From: Cumulibacter soli
GTDB lineage: Bacteria > Actinomycetota > Actinomycetes > Mycobacteriales > Antricoccaceae
Assembly: GCF_004382795.1 (NCBI RefSeq)
Contig: NZ_SMSG01000001.1
Coordinates: 682,001 to 746,000 of the forward strand
Reading direction: 5' to 3'
DNA: 64,000 bases
Translations under genes and position numbers: made by a program
Shown: positions 25,423-33,962 of the stretch, piece after piece
Layout: the number at the start of each line of letters is the position of its first letter
Position numbering within the stretch: position 1 is the stretch's first letter
The notes under the pieces: generated by a model
What the model saw: the letters and a program-made list of their open reading frames with translations, nothing else
Databases searched by the model: none
What the model was told of the DNA's origin: nothing

Positions 25423-26199
25423 GTGAGCGAGACCGAGCTGATCGGCTACGACATCATCGACCGCGTCGCGGTGCTACGGATGCAGAAAGCGCCGGTCAAC
25501 GCACTCGACGATCGGATGCTCGACGCGCTGCACGACGCGTATCGGCGCGCGGATGCCGATCCTGGCGTTGGGGCGATCATCCTCACCAGCGGCGTGGAGA
25601 AGGTGTTCTGCGGCGGGATGGACCTCAAGTGGGCCTGGAGCGCCGACGTGCTCGAGATGCGGGCTTTCATCCGCAAGCTCTATATCGGCACCATGGACGT
25701 CCAATATCACCTGTCCAAACCGACCATCGCGGCCGTGAATGCGCCGGCCCGCGGGGCGGGGATCACGCTTTCGATCACGTGCGACATGGTGGTCGCCGCG
25801 CAGGAGGCCACCCTCGGTTATCCGGAGATCAACGTCGGTTTCATCGCCGCGATCCACAACGCGCATCTGCCGCAGATCATCGGTCGCGCCAAGGCATTCG
25901 AACTGCTCGTCGGAGGGGAGCCCATCAGTGCCGCCGAAGCCGAACGGATGGGCCTGATCAACCACGCCGTACCCGGCGATCGTTTGTTGGAGAAGGCACT
26001 CGAACTCGGGCGGCTGATGGCCGGGAAGTCACCACAGTTGATGAACCTGGCGCGTAGCGCGTTCGTTCGACAGAACGACCTCGACTACCGCCGCTCGGTG
26101 GAAAACCAGATTGAGGCCCTGTGTACGACGTTCGCCAGCGCCGACAGTAAGGAGGCGATTGCTGCATTCGTCGAGAAGCGCGCACCCCACTGGGCGTAA
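25423..26199 (+). CDS. enoyl-CoA hydratase/isomerase (crotonase) family protein
   Basis: A 258-residue crotonase-fold protein acting on acyl-CoA thioesters in the cytoplasm. It has the oxyanion-hole region IILTSGVEKVFCGGMDLKWAW, ARGAGITLSITCDMVVA and the second catalytic segment ATLGYPEINVG with its Glu; the first catalytic Glu position of true hydratases (in the GGG/C region) is not conserved, so isomerase or another crotonase reaction is possible. The start is a GTG at 25423 with a weak GAGAG site. Its neighbour at 26270 is another crotonase but on the opposite strand, and the two share little beyond family motifs. Confidence 0.85.
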   Translation: MSETELIGYDIIDRVAVLRMQKAPVNALDDRMLDALHDAYRRADADPGVGAIILTSGVEKVFCGGMDLKWAWSADVLEMRAFIRKLYIGTMDVQYHLSKPTIAAVNAPARGAGITLSITCDMVVAAQEATLGYPEINVGFIAAIHNAHLPQIIGRAKAFELLVGGEPISAAEAERMGLINHAVPGDRLLEKALELGRLMAGKSPQLMNLARSAFVRQNDLDYRRSVENQIEALCTTFASADSKEAIAAFVEKRAPHWA

Positions 26200-26269
26200 C
26201 CCGAGTCCGTTCAGAGCACCGGCGACCAGCCGCTGATCGCGTTACTGGCCGCCGGCCGAACACCCGAGA

Positions 26270-27058
26270 TTAGGCCGAGAGGCCGGTGAACTTCGGTGCC
26301 CGCCGCTCATTGAACGCGGCCACCCCTTCGGTGATCTCACCTGTCGCGATCGCTTCGTTCATCAGCGTGTTCGACTCCTCGAACGATGCCGCGAAGTCCT
26401 TATCGAAGTGGTCATAGACCTGCTTCTTCATCACCGCGATCGCCCGTGGCGACACGCTGTCAGCGAGTTGCTGTGCGTACGCGACCGCCTCGTCGACGAC
26501 TTTGCCCGGCGCCGAAATGAAGTTCACCAGCCCCATCTCGTACGCGCGGTCGCTGGTGATGACCCGCGAGGACATCAACAGGTCCAGCGCGTGGCTGGTC
26601 CCCACGATCCGCGGTAGCAACCACGACACGCCGTGCTCGGCGATCAGGCCCAACTTGGCGAACGCTGTCGTCATTTTCACGCCCGGCTCCGCGAAGCGGA
26701 CGTCGCCCATCGTCGACTGCACCAAACCCATGCCGGCCGCTGCACCGTTGATCGCGACGATCAGCGGCTTCGGAAACGACAACGGGTAGGTAATCGGTCG
26801 CTCGGCGTTGACGTTGGTCTCACCGGCCTCGCCAACCTCTTCGAGGTGTCCCATATCGGCACCGGCGCAGAAGCCCTTGCCCGCGCCGGTCAGGACGACG
26901 GCGCGGATCTCTGGGTCGGCAGCGGCCGCATCGAGCGCCCCGAAGTATTGCGCGCCCATCGGGCCGCTCCAGCTGTTCAACCTCTCCGGGTTGTTCAGCG
27001 TGATGACGAGCACCGACCCGCGCCGTTCGGTGAGGACCTTCTGTTGATCGTCCGACAT
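26270..27058 (-). CDS. enoyl-CoA hydratase/isomerase (crotonase) family protein
   Basis: A 262-residue crotonase: LTERRGSVLVITLNNPERLNSW, VVLTGAGKGFCAGADMGHLEE (oxyanion hole), KPLIVAINGAAAGMGL, TTAFAKLGLIAEHGVSWLLPR and C-terminal FNERRAPKFTG. The motif KLGLIAEHG has the Glu-like position of hydratases replaced by the AEHG form seen in many actinobacterial PaaG/EchA homologues. The ATG at 27058 is preferred over 27073 because AAAGGT lies just upstream. Likely role is fatty acid or aromatic acyl-CoA degradation; the substrate is not deducible. Confidence 0.87.
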   Translation of the reverse strand: MSDDQQKVLTERRGSVLVITLNNPERLNSWSGPMGAQYFGALDAAAADPEIRAVVLTGAGKGFCAGADMGHLEEVGEAGETNVNAERPITYPLSFPKPLIVAINGAAAGMGLVQSTMGDVRFAEPGVKMTTAFAKLGLIAEHGVSWLLPRIVGTSHALDLLMSSRVITSDRAYEMGLVNFISAPGKVVDEAVAYAQQLADSVSPRAIAVMKKQVYDHFDKDFAASFEESNTLMNEAIATGEITEGVAAFNERRAPKFTGLSA

Positions 27059-27165
27059 GCAATTACCTTTCAAGGCGACGTTTTAGGTTGCCCCATTCAT
27101 ATCGGTCACGAGCAACGATGGCTAGTACACCGGGCGAGGTGCTTCGTTCGCGACGTGCCAGGAGG

Positions 27166-27510
27166 CTACGCTGGCGTGCCTCGACCGTCGCGCGAACCGT
27201 CACCGTTGTCGGATTCACGGTCGACCTGCCAACCTCCGTCTGGCCCCGCGCTTGGCCCGTCCGCGCGAGGGCCATCAGCGCTGCCCGCCGCGGAACCTGT
27301 ACCTGCCGCGCCGGGCTGGGGGCCGCGATCGCGCTCATTGCCGGTGAATGAGTCCACCTTGTTCAGTACGCCGTCCACCTTGTCGGCGTACTTGCCCTTG
27401 GTCTGCTTGTTCACGAACGAGCCGGCCTTGTCGGCAACCTTCGAAATTTTGTCGGGATTCTTCTCGGCAAACTGCTGCGCCTTGCGCAGAATCTGGTCGA
27501 ACTTGCCCAT
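27166..27510 (-). CDS. MT0933/Rv0909-type antitoxin-family protein
   Basis: A 114-residue protein whose first 60 residues (MGKFDQILRKAQQFAEKNP, then KVADKAGSFVNKQTKGKY and KVDGVLNKVDSFTG) match the small MT0933 (Rv0909) antitoxin family: amphipathic, Lys-rich helices that look like a membrane- or nucleic acid-associated coat. The remaining half is Gly/Asp/Pro-rich and probably disordered. GGAGGTGA sits 5 bases before the ATG at 27510. In M. tuberculosis the partner toxin is the neighbouring SRPBCC-fold Rv0910; no such gene is next to this one, so it is an orphan here and the antitoxin role is unproved. Confidence 0.75.
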   Translation of the reverse strand: MGKFDQILRKAQQFAEKNPDKISKVADKAGSFVNKQTKGKYADKVDGVLNKVDSFTGNERDRGPQPGAAGTGSAAGSADGPRADGPSAGPDGGWQVDRESDNGDGSRDGRGTPA

Positions 27511-27660
27511 TTCCGTCACCTCCGATAGATGTGGTCATCACACCAGCGTGCAACGCCGCGAGAAGGTTCCGAGCCACTCACCGAAACTTCACGACCGGCA
27601 CCCACAACGCTCACATCGCACCGAGCGCCGCAGGCGCTGATTGGCCGAATGTCGCTGCGC

Positions 27661-28542
27661 TCAGGAAATGGAGTTATACCACTGCGACAGCGCCTGACCG
27701 ATCTCATCGGGCGAGTCCTCTTGAATGAAGTGGTCGCCTGAGACCGTAACCTCGCGCTGGTTTGGCCACGCGCGGGCGAACTCGCGTTGCGCGCCGGTGA
27801 GGATCGAGCCGGGGTCGGCGTTGACAAACAGTTTCGGGATGGAGCTGCCCGAGAGCCACGAACTGTAATCGTTGACAATTTGGCAGACGTCGTCCGGCTG
27901 TCCCTCGATGGGAATCTGCCTCGGCCACGTCAACGTGGGACGCCGACCCTCTCCGGGCTCAGCGAACGGCGCTCGATAGATGGCCATTTCCTCCTCGGTC
28001 AGCGTCCGCAGGATCGACGATGGCAGCACGCGCTCAACGAAGATGTTCTTCTCGAGGATGAGCTTCTCCCCGGCTTCGGATCGGAACCCCTGAAAGATGC
28101 CGCGTGCGGCTTCTGGCCATTCATCCCAGGTCACCTCACGAACAATCGCCTCCATATAAGCGATGCCGAGTACGCACTCGCGGTTGCGGTTAGCCCAGTC
28201 GAACCCGAGCGCCGAGCCCCAGTCATGGACGACGAGCGTCACCCGCTCGGTGACGCCGAGCTGTCGAAGCAGCGCGTCGAGATAGCGCCGGTGCTCGACG
28301 AAACGGTAACTGTCGGGCCCCGAGTCGGCGAGTTTGTCCGAGTCGCCCATGCCGATCAAGTCCGGCGCGATGCATCGAGCGCTCGACTGCACGTGTGGAA
28401 TCACGTTGCGCCACAGGTAGGACGACGTCGGATTGCCGTGCAGGAACACGATGGGATCACCCGTTCCGACGTCGACATAGGCCATCCGGCGACCTAGAAC
28501 GTCGGTGTATCGCTTTTCTAGCGGCTGTGCGGATAGCGGCAT
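27661..28542 (-). CDS. LinB-like haloalkane dehalogenase (HLD-II)
   Basis: A 293-residue alpha/beta-hydrolase that hydrolyses carbon-halogen bonds of haloalkanes. It is unusually close to LinB of Sphingobium: LGRRMAYVDVGTGDPIVF, HGNPTSSYLWRNVIPH, PDLIGMGDSDKL, VVHDWGSALGFDWANR, GIAYMEAIV, RPTLTWPRQIPI, FIQEDSPDEIG. All key residues are present with one-position offset from LinB: nucleophile D107, halide-binding N37 and W108, acid E131, base H271. I start at the ATG at 28542; a longer frame overlaps the upstream gene by 80 bases. It follows an Rv2466c-like gene and both lie opposite an HxlR regulator. The real substrate may be a natural halogenated compound. Confidence 0.93.
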   Translation of the reverse strand: MPLSAQPLEKRYTDVLGRRMAYVDVGTGDPIVFLHGNPTSSYLWRNVIPHVQSSARCIAPDLIGMGDSDKLADSGPDSYRFVEHRRYLDALLRQLGVTERVTLVVHDWGSALGFDWANRNRECVLGIAYMEAIVREVTWDEWPEAARGIFQGFRSEAGEKLILEKNIFVERVLPSSILRTLTEEEMAIYRAPFAEPGEGRRPTLTWPRQIPIEGQPDDVCQIVNDYSSWLSGSSIPKLFVNADPGSILTGAQREFARAWPNQREVTVSGDHFIQEDSPDEIGQALSQWYNSIS

Positions 28543-28600
28543 TTCGATTCCAATCCACGCGACATGCGGCGGTGTGGTCAGTGAGTTGGCCAGTCTCCGG

Positions 28601-29335
28601 TCAGCCGCGTTGGTCTTTGGTCCGGCGGCTGCCGCCGTGCCAATCTTCGGTAGGTCCGATTTCTGAGGCGGATACGCCAAGTGCGGGCAACTGAGGCCGC
28701 TCGCGCAAACTACGTTTCAGTTCGGCGAAACCCGGATAGCGTGCGAGTCCAACCACGTGATCCCACAGTTGCGCGGCGTCTGTTTCTTCGGGTAGTCGAC
28801 TGATCACCGGTCCGAAGAAGGCGACTCCGTGCGGCGGGTCGACATGAATGATCGGGGTGCCCACGTCCTTACCGGCCGCGGCGAGAGCTTCGTCCGTCTC
28901 CACCTGAATCAGCGGATCGAGCGAGTCGTCATCGATCGCGGCGGCGTACGTCGTCGATAGCCCGGCCGCGCGCAACGCGTCCTCGGCGAAGGCAACCGTG
29001 CCGCGCTCATCGCCGCCGTCTGCGCTCTGCGACAACGGAGCCAATTCGAAGATCTTGGTGCCGAGGGCGTCATAGAGTGCGCCGACGGCGGCGTTGCCTT
29101 CGCTCGTACGGACCTGACGGCACACGCGCAGTAGCCGAAGTCCCGCGGTGTGTCCGTCTTCGTACCCACGCGGAAAGTGAGCGTCGTAGTCGACGTCAGC
29201 ATTGACCTGGCGAAGAGAGATAAATCGCCATTCGGTGCGGTAGTCCCGCTGTCGCATTACCTGACGCACCCATTTGCTGGTCATCCAGGCGAACGGGCAG
29301 ACGGGATCGAAGTAGAAGCGGAGGTCGGACGTCAT
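28601..29335 (-). CDS. Rv2466c-like DsbA-fold protein with monothiol active site
   Basis: A 244-residue thioredoxin-fold protein with an inserted helical domain, like the mycothiol-dependent nitroreductase Rv2466c: LRFYFDPVCPFAWMTSKWV, WRFISLRQVN, DVGTPIIHVDPPHGVAFFGPVISRLP and LARYPGFAELKR. Rv2466c has a CPWC active site, whereas this one reads CPFA, so only the N-terminal Cys remains and a disulphide cannot form within the motif. A monothiol mechanism with mycothiol, or a conjugating rather than reducing role, would fit. It lies 58 bases upstream of the haloalkane dehalogenase on the same strand, so the two probably form a detoxification operon under HxlR control. Confidence 0.85.
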   Translation of the reverse strand: MTSDLRFYFDPVCPFAWMTSKWVRQVMRQRDYRTEWRFISLRQVNADVDYDAHFPRGYEDGHTAGLRLLRVCRQVRTSEGNAAVGALYDALGTKIFELAPLSQSADGGDERGTVAFAEDALRAAGLSTTYAAAIDDDSLDPLIQVETDEALAAAGKDVGTPIIHVDPPHGVAFFGPVISRLPEETDAAQLWDHVVGLARYPGFAELKRSLRERPQLPALGVSASEIGPTEDWHGGSRRTKDQRG

Positions 29336-29353
29336 AGTTGTGTCCTGTCAGTC

Positions 29354-29405
29354 GCTGACTTGCAGAGTGCAACGTAGCAACCTGCGTAGCGTTGCGCAAG
29401 TCAGC
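29354..29405. promoter_or_regulatory. nested palindromic operator between hxlR-type and DsbA-type genes
   Basis: GCTGACTTGC (29354-29363) is the exact reverse complement of GCAAGTCAGC (29396-29405), and inside it GCAACG (29369-29374) pairs with CGTTGC (29390-29395). The element fills the 86-bp gap between two divergent genes, covering both promoters. It is the likely binding site of the HxlR protein encoded beside it. Confidence 0.7.
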
Positions 29406-29421
29406 GTCGTATCGTGAGGCG

Positions 29422-29889
29422 ATGAGTAAGGAGCTGGGAAAGTCCTCGGACTGTTCGGTCGCTCGCGCGTTGACCGTGCTCAATGATCCGTGGACGGTGT
29501 TGATTGTTCGCGAAGCGCTCATCGCCAAGTCAACGCGCTTCGGACAGTTTCGTGACGCTCTAGGAATCGCCCCCAACATCTTGACCAAACGGCTGCGACA
29601 CGTCGTTGCTGAGGGACTGATGGAGCGGCGTACTTACCAGGCGCCGGGAGCGCGGACCCGCGACGAGTACGTATTGACCGAGTCGGGCCGGGCACTGAGC
29701 ATCGTCATCGCATCGCTCGCCGATTGGGGGCGACAGTACCTGGCGCGCCCGGGCAGTCATTCGCCGCTGTTCGTCGACGCACAGACCGGAGTCTCCGCGC
29801 GGCTACTGTTCGCCGATGCCGAGGGAATCGCGCACCACCCCGCTGAACTGATCGCCGAGCGCGCCCCGGATGCCGACCTCGCGCGTTAG
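29422..29889 (+). CDS. HxlR-family winged-helix transcriptional regulator
   Basis: A 155-residue regulator of the HxlR/MarR-like winged-helix group: SSDCSVARALTVLNDPWTVLIVREAL, FGQFRDALGIAPNILTKRLRHVVAEGL (recognition helix) and a wing with RTRDEYVLTESGRAL, followed by a dimerisation helix and a short C-terminal extension (60 residues) of unknown role. HxlR proteins often carry a conserved Cys near the N-terminus that senses electrophiles or aldehydes; a Cys is present at SSDCSVA. Start taken at ATG 29422 with GAGGCG upstream. It is divergent from the dehalogenase operon and probably represses it in the absence of an inducing electrophile. Confidence 0.9.
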   Translation: MSKELGKSSDCSVARALTVLNDPWTVLIVREALIAKSTRFGQFRDALGIAPNILTKRLRHVVAEGLMERRTYQAPGARTRDEYVLTESGRALSIVIASLADWGRQYLARPGSHSPLFVDAQTGVSARLLFADAEGIAHHPAELIAERAPDADLAR

Positions 29890-30021
29890 CGCATCACGGC
29901 CGGCATCCGCCAGTACACGGACGTGGCAACGCTGGCCTCGGCGACGGTCATCCGTTACCCCACTTCCACGTTGTCCGGCGGCCGCGTGAGTATGGCGGGG
30001 AAGTGGGCCCAGTGGGAGCGC

Positions 30022-31578
30022 CTACGCCCTGCCGGCGGGTCGGTCTGCTGGCGCCTCGTCCGAGCCGTCGTGGCGCTGGGCGAGCTCCGCCCGCTCGGCA
30101 GCCGTCTGGGGCGCGTCGAACTCGGCGCCCGGGTCCTCGACTTCGGTAAACGCCTCTTCGTCGCTGAGGTCGGCGCGGTGCCTGGGGAGCGCGAAGGCGA
30201 CAAGGGTCCCGGCGATGGCCGCGAACATTGACGCGGCGAAGATGAGCCGGAACGCGTGGTCGGTCGGCACATCAGCGCCATCCACCTCGATCACCTCCGC
30301 GGCCAGAATCATCGCAACTACCGCGGATGAGCACGACGTCCCGACACTGCGCAGCAACGCGTTCAGACCATTCGCGGACGCCGTTTCGGTGACGGGCACG
30401 GCGCGCATAATCAGCGTCGGCAGGGCGGCGTACGCCAACGCGACACCCGAACTGCTCAGGCAGATCGCGATCAGTAACAACACCAGCGAGCGACCTGTGA
30501 ACACCATCAGCAGGTACCCCACGGCGATCAGCATTCCGCCGGTGATCAGCGTGACCTTCGCACCACGACGGTGCGAGATGATCGCCGAGACCGGCGCTAG
30601 CGCGACCATCAGCACACCGGACGGCAGCAGAAACAACCCCGCCTGCGCAGGGGACATCCCAAAGCCGGCGCCGGGGCTTTCGGGCAGCGTGAGCATCTGC
30701 ATTGCGCCGAGCATTTGCCCGAACATGCTGAACCCGATCAGCACGGTGGCAATGTTCGTCAGCATGACCGGACGCCGAGACATGGTGCGCAAATCGACCA
30801 AGGGGTCTGTTCGACGCAACTCGAACGGGATCCAGCCGACGAGAATCACCGCGGATGCAATGAACAGCCCGATGGTCACGCTGCTGCCCCAGCCCCATGT
30901 CGAGCCCTTCGAAATCGCCAACAGCAACGCGAGCATGGCGGCCGACAACAGCAGCGAGCCAACGTAATCAACCCGCCCGGGCGAGCGAACCGTGGACTCC
31001 TCCACCACAAACAGGATCAGCACTAGCAGGATGACACCCACGACCGCGCTGAGCACGAACACCATGTTCAGCCCGAGGTTGCTGTAAACGAATCCGCCCA
31101 ACGGCGGTCCGATTGCGCCGCCGATCCCCATTGTCGCGCTCATCATGCCGACGGCTGCGCCAATGCGTTCTTTGGGTAGCAGGTCGCGCATCACGCTGAT
31201 GCCCACTGGCACGATCGCGAAACTCAGGCCTTGTAGGCCACGGCCGAGCAACACCATGAACAACGATCCGCCGATGGCACCCACGATCGACCCGATCGTG
31301 ACGAAGGCGAGGCTCAGTACCAGCATCTTGCGCTTGCCGAACATGTCGGCCAGCCGCGAAATGATCGGCATGCTCACCGCGCTGGTCAACAGCGTCACCG
31401 TGACTACCCAGGACGCGTTCTCCGGAGTCGTATCCAGCGTGTGGTGCAGATCCGCCAGCGCGGGGACGAGCGAGGTCTGCTGCAGCGAGATCGCTAGACC
31501 GCAGAAACTCAGGACGGCGATGATGGTGCGGACGTTCTGAGTACGTCGAACAGCCGGTCGCGCGAATGACGAAAGCAC
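30022..31578 (-). CDS. MFS multidrug exporter, DHA2 (14-TM) type
   Basis: A 518-residue drug:proton antiporter. About 14 hydrophobic helices are visible, with motif A in RLADMFGKRKMLVLSLAF, motif C-like ISVMRDLLPKERIGAAVGMMSATMGIGGAIGPPLGGF and a 70-residue acidic cytoplasmic tail (DEEAFTEVEDP). Start is a GTG at 31578; no ATG is better placed. It lies 92 bases downstream of the EspI-like ATPase on the same strand, with the palindrome ACGAATTCGT (31622-31631) in the gap, so it may have its own regulated promoter. Substrate unknown. Confidence 0.88.
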   Translation of the reverse strand: MLSSFARPAVRRTQNVRTIIAVLSFCGLAISLQQTSLVPALADLHHTLDTTPENASWVVTVTLLTSAVSMPIISRLADMFGKRKMLVLSLAFVTIGSIVGAIGGSLFMVLLGRGLQGLSFAIVPVGISVMRDLLPKERIGAAVGMMSATMGIGGAIGPPLGGFVYSNLGLNMVFVLSAVVGVILLVLILFVVEESTVRSPGRVDYVGSLLLSAAMLALLLAISKGSTWGWGSSVTIGLFIASAVILVGWIPFELRRTDPLVDLRTMSRRPVMLTNIATVLIGFSMFGQMLGAMQMLTLPESPGAGFGMSPAQAGLFLLPSGVLMVALAPVSAIISHRRGAKVTLITGGMLIAVGYLLMVFTGRSLVLLLIAICLSSSGVALAYAALPTLIMRAVPVTETASANGLNALLRSVGTSCSSAVVAMILAAEVIEVDGADVPTDHAFRLIFAASMFAAIAGTLVAFALPRHRADLSDEEAFTEVEDPGAEFDAPQTAAERAELAQRHDGSDEAPADRPAGRA

Positions 31579-31670
31579 AAATCACCGAATCATGGATCGC
31601 GTAAAGAACTTATCCTAGCGAACGAATTCGTCTGCGCCGAATTCACGCAGTGGGCTGCACGACAACTAGG

Positions 31671-33962
31671 CTAGCGAGCGCCTTGGAAGCCATCGGCGAC
31701 GGTGGCCGCGAGCTCGACAAACGCGTGCTCGGTCTCCGGCTTGAGTCGCGAGGTGTCGATCCGTCCACCCACGACCAGGTGTGGGTCGAACGGGATCTCA
31801 ACAACCGCGCGACACCGCGACTCGAAATGCCGCCGCAGTACCGCCATGTCAACGGTGTTCGATTTCTCCCGGACCGATGCGATGACGGCGACGGACTGCG
31901 AGACCAGGTGGCCGTAGCCGTGGGCCACGAGCCAGTCCAGGGTCTTCGATGCACGCGAGGAACCGTCGACGCTCGGCGCACCCACGACCACCAGCGAGTT
32001 GGCCTGCTCCAGGGTGCCTTTCATCGCCGAATGCAGCATGCCGGTGCCGGAGTCGGTCAGTACGACGTTGTAATACCGCGAAAGCAGGTCCGTGACTTCG
32101 GTGTACTGCCGCTCGTCGAACGCCTCGCTGATCTCGGCGTCCTGGTCGGAGGCGAGCACTTGCAACCGCCCAGCCAGCGACATGTAGCGGGAAATATCGG
32201 TAAAGGACGAGATCTCGTCCAGGTGATCGAGCATGGTGCGCACGGATACGTCGGTGACGCCGGTGAGCCGTTCAGCCAGGGTGCCCGCATCGGGATTGGC
32301 ATCGAGCGCAACTACCCGATCGCCGCGGTACTGCGCGAGCGTGAGTCCCAGGCACGACGTCGTCGTCGTCTTGCCGATGCCACCCTTGAGGCTGACGACC
32401 GCGATCTTGTGGCACCCATGGATGGGCGTGCGGACACGGTCGAGTAGGGCGTTGCGCTCGGTCTCCTCCTTAGAGGCGCCGAGGTTGATCCCGCCGAATG
32501 ACGCCTTGTACAGCACTCGGCGCCACCCGCCAGCGGGGGCGGGCTTGCTCTCGCGAACGAGCGCGGCATGGTTGAAGTCGATCGGCATGATCGAGTTCGG
32601 CGCCTGCGGCCCTTGCAGATGGGCTGGTATTGCGGCGACATTCACCTCCGCCGGGACGGCGAAGGCGCCAGACTGCGGAGCCTGCGCTGCGGCGTATGGA
32701 CTCGACTGCACAGCGGGTCCACCCTGTTGCGCAGCAGGCCCACCTGGTTGCGCGGCCGCGCGCGGATCAGCACCTGCCGTCGGGACAGCAGGCGGCACTG
32801 CGGGACCGGGCTCGGGCGGTACGGCGTTCCCGGGTGGCGTCCACTGGCTCCAGGTCTGCGGCTGCGGGGGCGTGGCAGCTTCGTACGCCGCTGGCCCCTC
32901 CGCCGATTGTTCCCACGCTGGCTGTCGGGGCCCCGACCGTCCCGGTGCAGGCTGTTCCTGCGGCTGCGGATCGTGGCCCTGCTGTTGCTGAGCGGGCTGT
33001 TCCCACCCCGATTGTTGTTCCGGCGCCGACCGCCCCTGTGGTTGCTCGTGTGCCGGAGCAGGCGACATCGGACCGTCCGCGGTCGACCTCACATCGCCGT
33101 CCGCGCCCGGCGTCACGTCACCGTCAGTCGGTCGCGGCGATTCGCTACTGGCGGCGCCATCGTGCGCCGGCGGCTCTGACTCATCCTCCGGCACGGCGTG
33201 CCGACCGAGTGGGCCTTGCTCCTGCTCGAGACCTGCGGGCGATGAGACGTGGCGCTCCAGGTCCTGCCGCGCCTCGGTTGCCACCGGCTGTGACGTACGC
33301 ACGTTCTGTGGCCATGCTGCGACCGCACTGTCGGCGTTCTGCGAATCCGACTGCTGTTCGCCGACCTGAGCGTGGCTGTCGGGCTCAGGCAATTCGTTCG
33401 CGTGTGGCAGCCGCGGGATCTCGTACGGCGCTCCCGGCCCGTAATGTGCGCGCTGCACGTACGGCACGGCGCCGGGCTGCTGAGACTGCGAACGCCCATC
33501 AGGCGAAGCGCCGGGTTGCTGAGCCGACGGTTGGGAGTCAGGCGTTCCGCCCGGCAGCGGACCGGTCTGCACGTGTGACTGCCGCTCCTGCGGGCCACCG
33601 GATTCCGATGAGGAGGCGAACTGCGGCGGTGCGGCATCCGAGACGGCGCGCGGCATCGGCGCCGGGTCACGACGCGGCGGCACCTGCTGATGCGCCCAAC
33701 CGCTAGAGGTGTTGCTGGGCGCGACGTTCGGCATCGGCGCTGGCGGCGGTGGCACTTTCGGCGTCCACGGGTCTGGAATGTCGTGCTGATTCACCTGCGG
33801 CGGAAGCCAATTGCGCACGGGGGCCGGTTGCTCGGGCACTCCGGGCTCGGGCGAATCCAGCCACGGATCGGGCGGTAATTGACGCGACGTGCCTGATTCG
33901 GCGCCAGGGCTCGTCGCGTCCTGCGGCCGATTCGAATCTGACGTGCTCGGCTGTTCACTCAC
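31671..33962 (-). CDS. EspI-like ParA/MinD-family ATPase with Pro/Gln-rich N-terminus
   Basis: A 763-residue protein in two parts. Residues 1 to about 440 are a Pro/Gln/Ser-rich low-complexity region. The C-terminal half is a ParA/MinD-type ATPase: a conserved lead-in GGWRRVLYKASFGGINLG, a deviant Walker A VVSLKGGIGKTTTTSCL (about residue 527, with the signature lysine), ALDANPDAGTLAERL, and YNVVLTDSGTG in the Walker B position. This plan is that of EspI (Rv3876) and SCO5717-type proteins, which accompany type VII secretion loci. No ESX gene is in this window. It is divergent from the Hsp70-dynamin operon, whose last gene has a similar Pro/Gln-rich region. GTG 33962 is the likely start (TTG 33965 possible). 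Confidence 0.85.
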   Translation of the reverse strand: MSEQPSTSDSNRPQDATSPGAESGTSRQLPPDPWLDSPEPGVPEQPAPVRNWLPPQVNQHDIPDPWTPKVPPPPAPMPNVAPSNTSSGWAHQQVPPRRDPAPMPRAVSDAAPPQFASSSESGGPQERQSHVQTGPLPGGTPDSQPSAQQPGASPDGRSQSQQPGAVPYVQRAHYGPGAPYEIPRLPHANELPEPDSHAQVGEQQSDSQNADSAVAAWPQNVRTSQPVATEARQDLERHVSSPAGLEQEQGPLGRHAVPEDESEPPAHDGAASSESPRPTDGDVTPGADGDVRSTADGPMSPAPAHEQPQGRSAPEQQSGWEQPAQQQQGHDPQPQEQPAPGRSGPRQPAWEQSAEGPAAYEAATPPQPQTWSQWTPPGNAVPPEPGPAVPPAVPTAGADPRAAAQPGGPAAQQGGPAVQSSPYAAAQAPQSGAFAVPAEVNVAAIPAHLQGPQAPNSIMPIDFNHAALVRESKPAPAGGWRRVLYKASFGGINLGASKEETERNALLDRVRTPIHGCHKIAVVSLKGGIGKTTTTSCLGLTLAQYRGDRVVALDANPDAGTLAERLTGVTDVSVRTMLDHLDEISSFTDISRYMSLAGRLQVLASDQDAEISEAFDERQYTEVTDLLSRYYNVVLTDSGTGMLHSAMKGTLEQANSLVVVGAPSVDGSSRASKTLDWLVAHGYGHLVSQSVAVIASVREKSNTVDMAVLRRHFESRCRAVVEIPFDPHLVVGGRIDTSRLKPETEHAFVELAATVADGFQGAR

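Noticed and set aside
30022-31578. MFS exporter as part of the Hsp70-dynamin system
   Set aside because: It is co-oriented with the EspI-like gene but has its own 92-base gap with a palindrome, and nothing in sequence links it to the GTPases.
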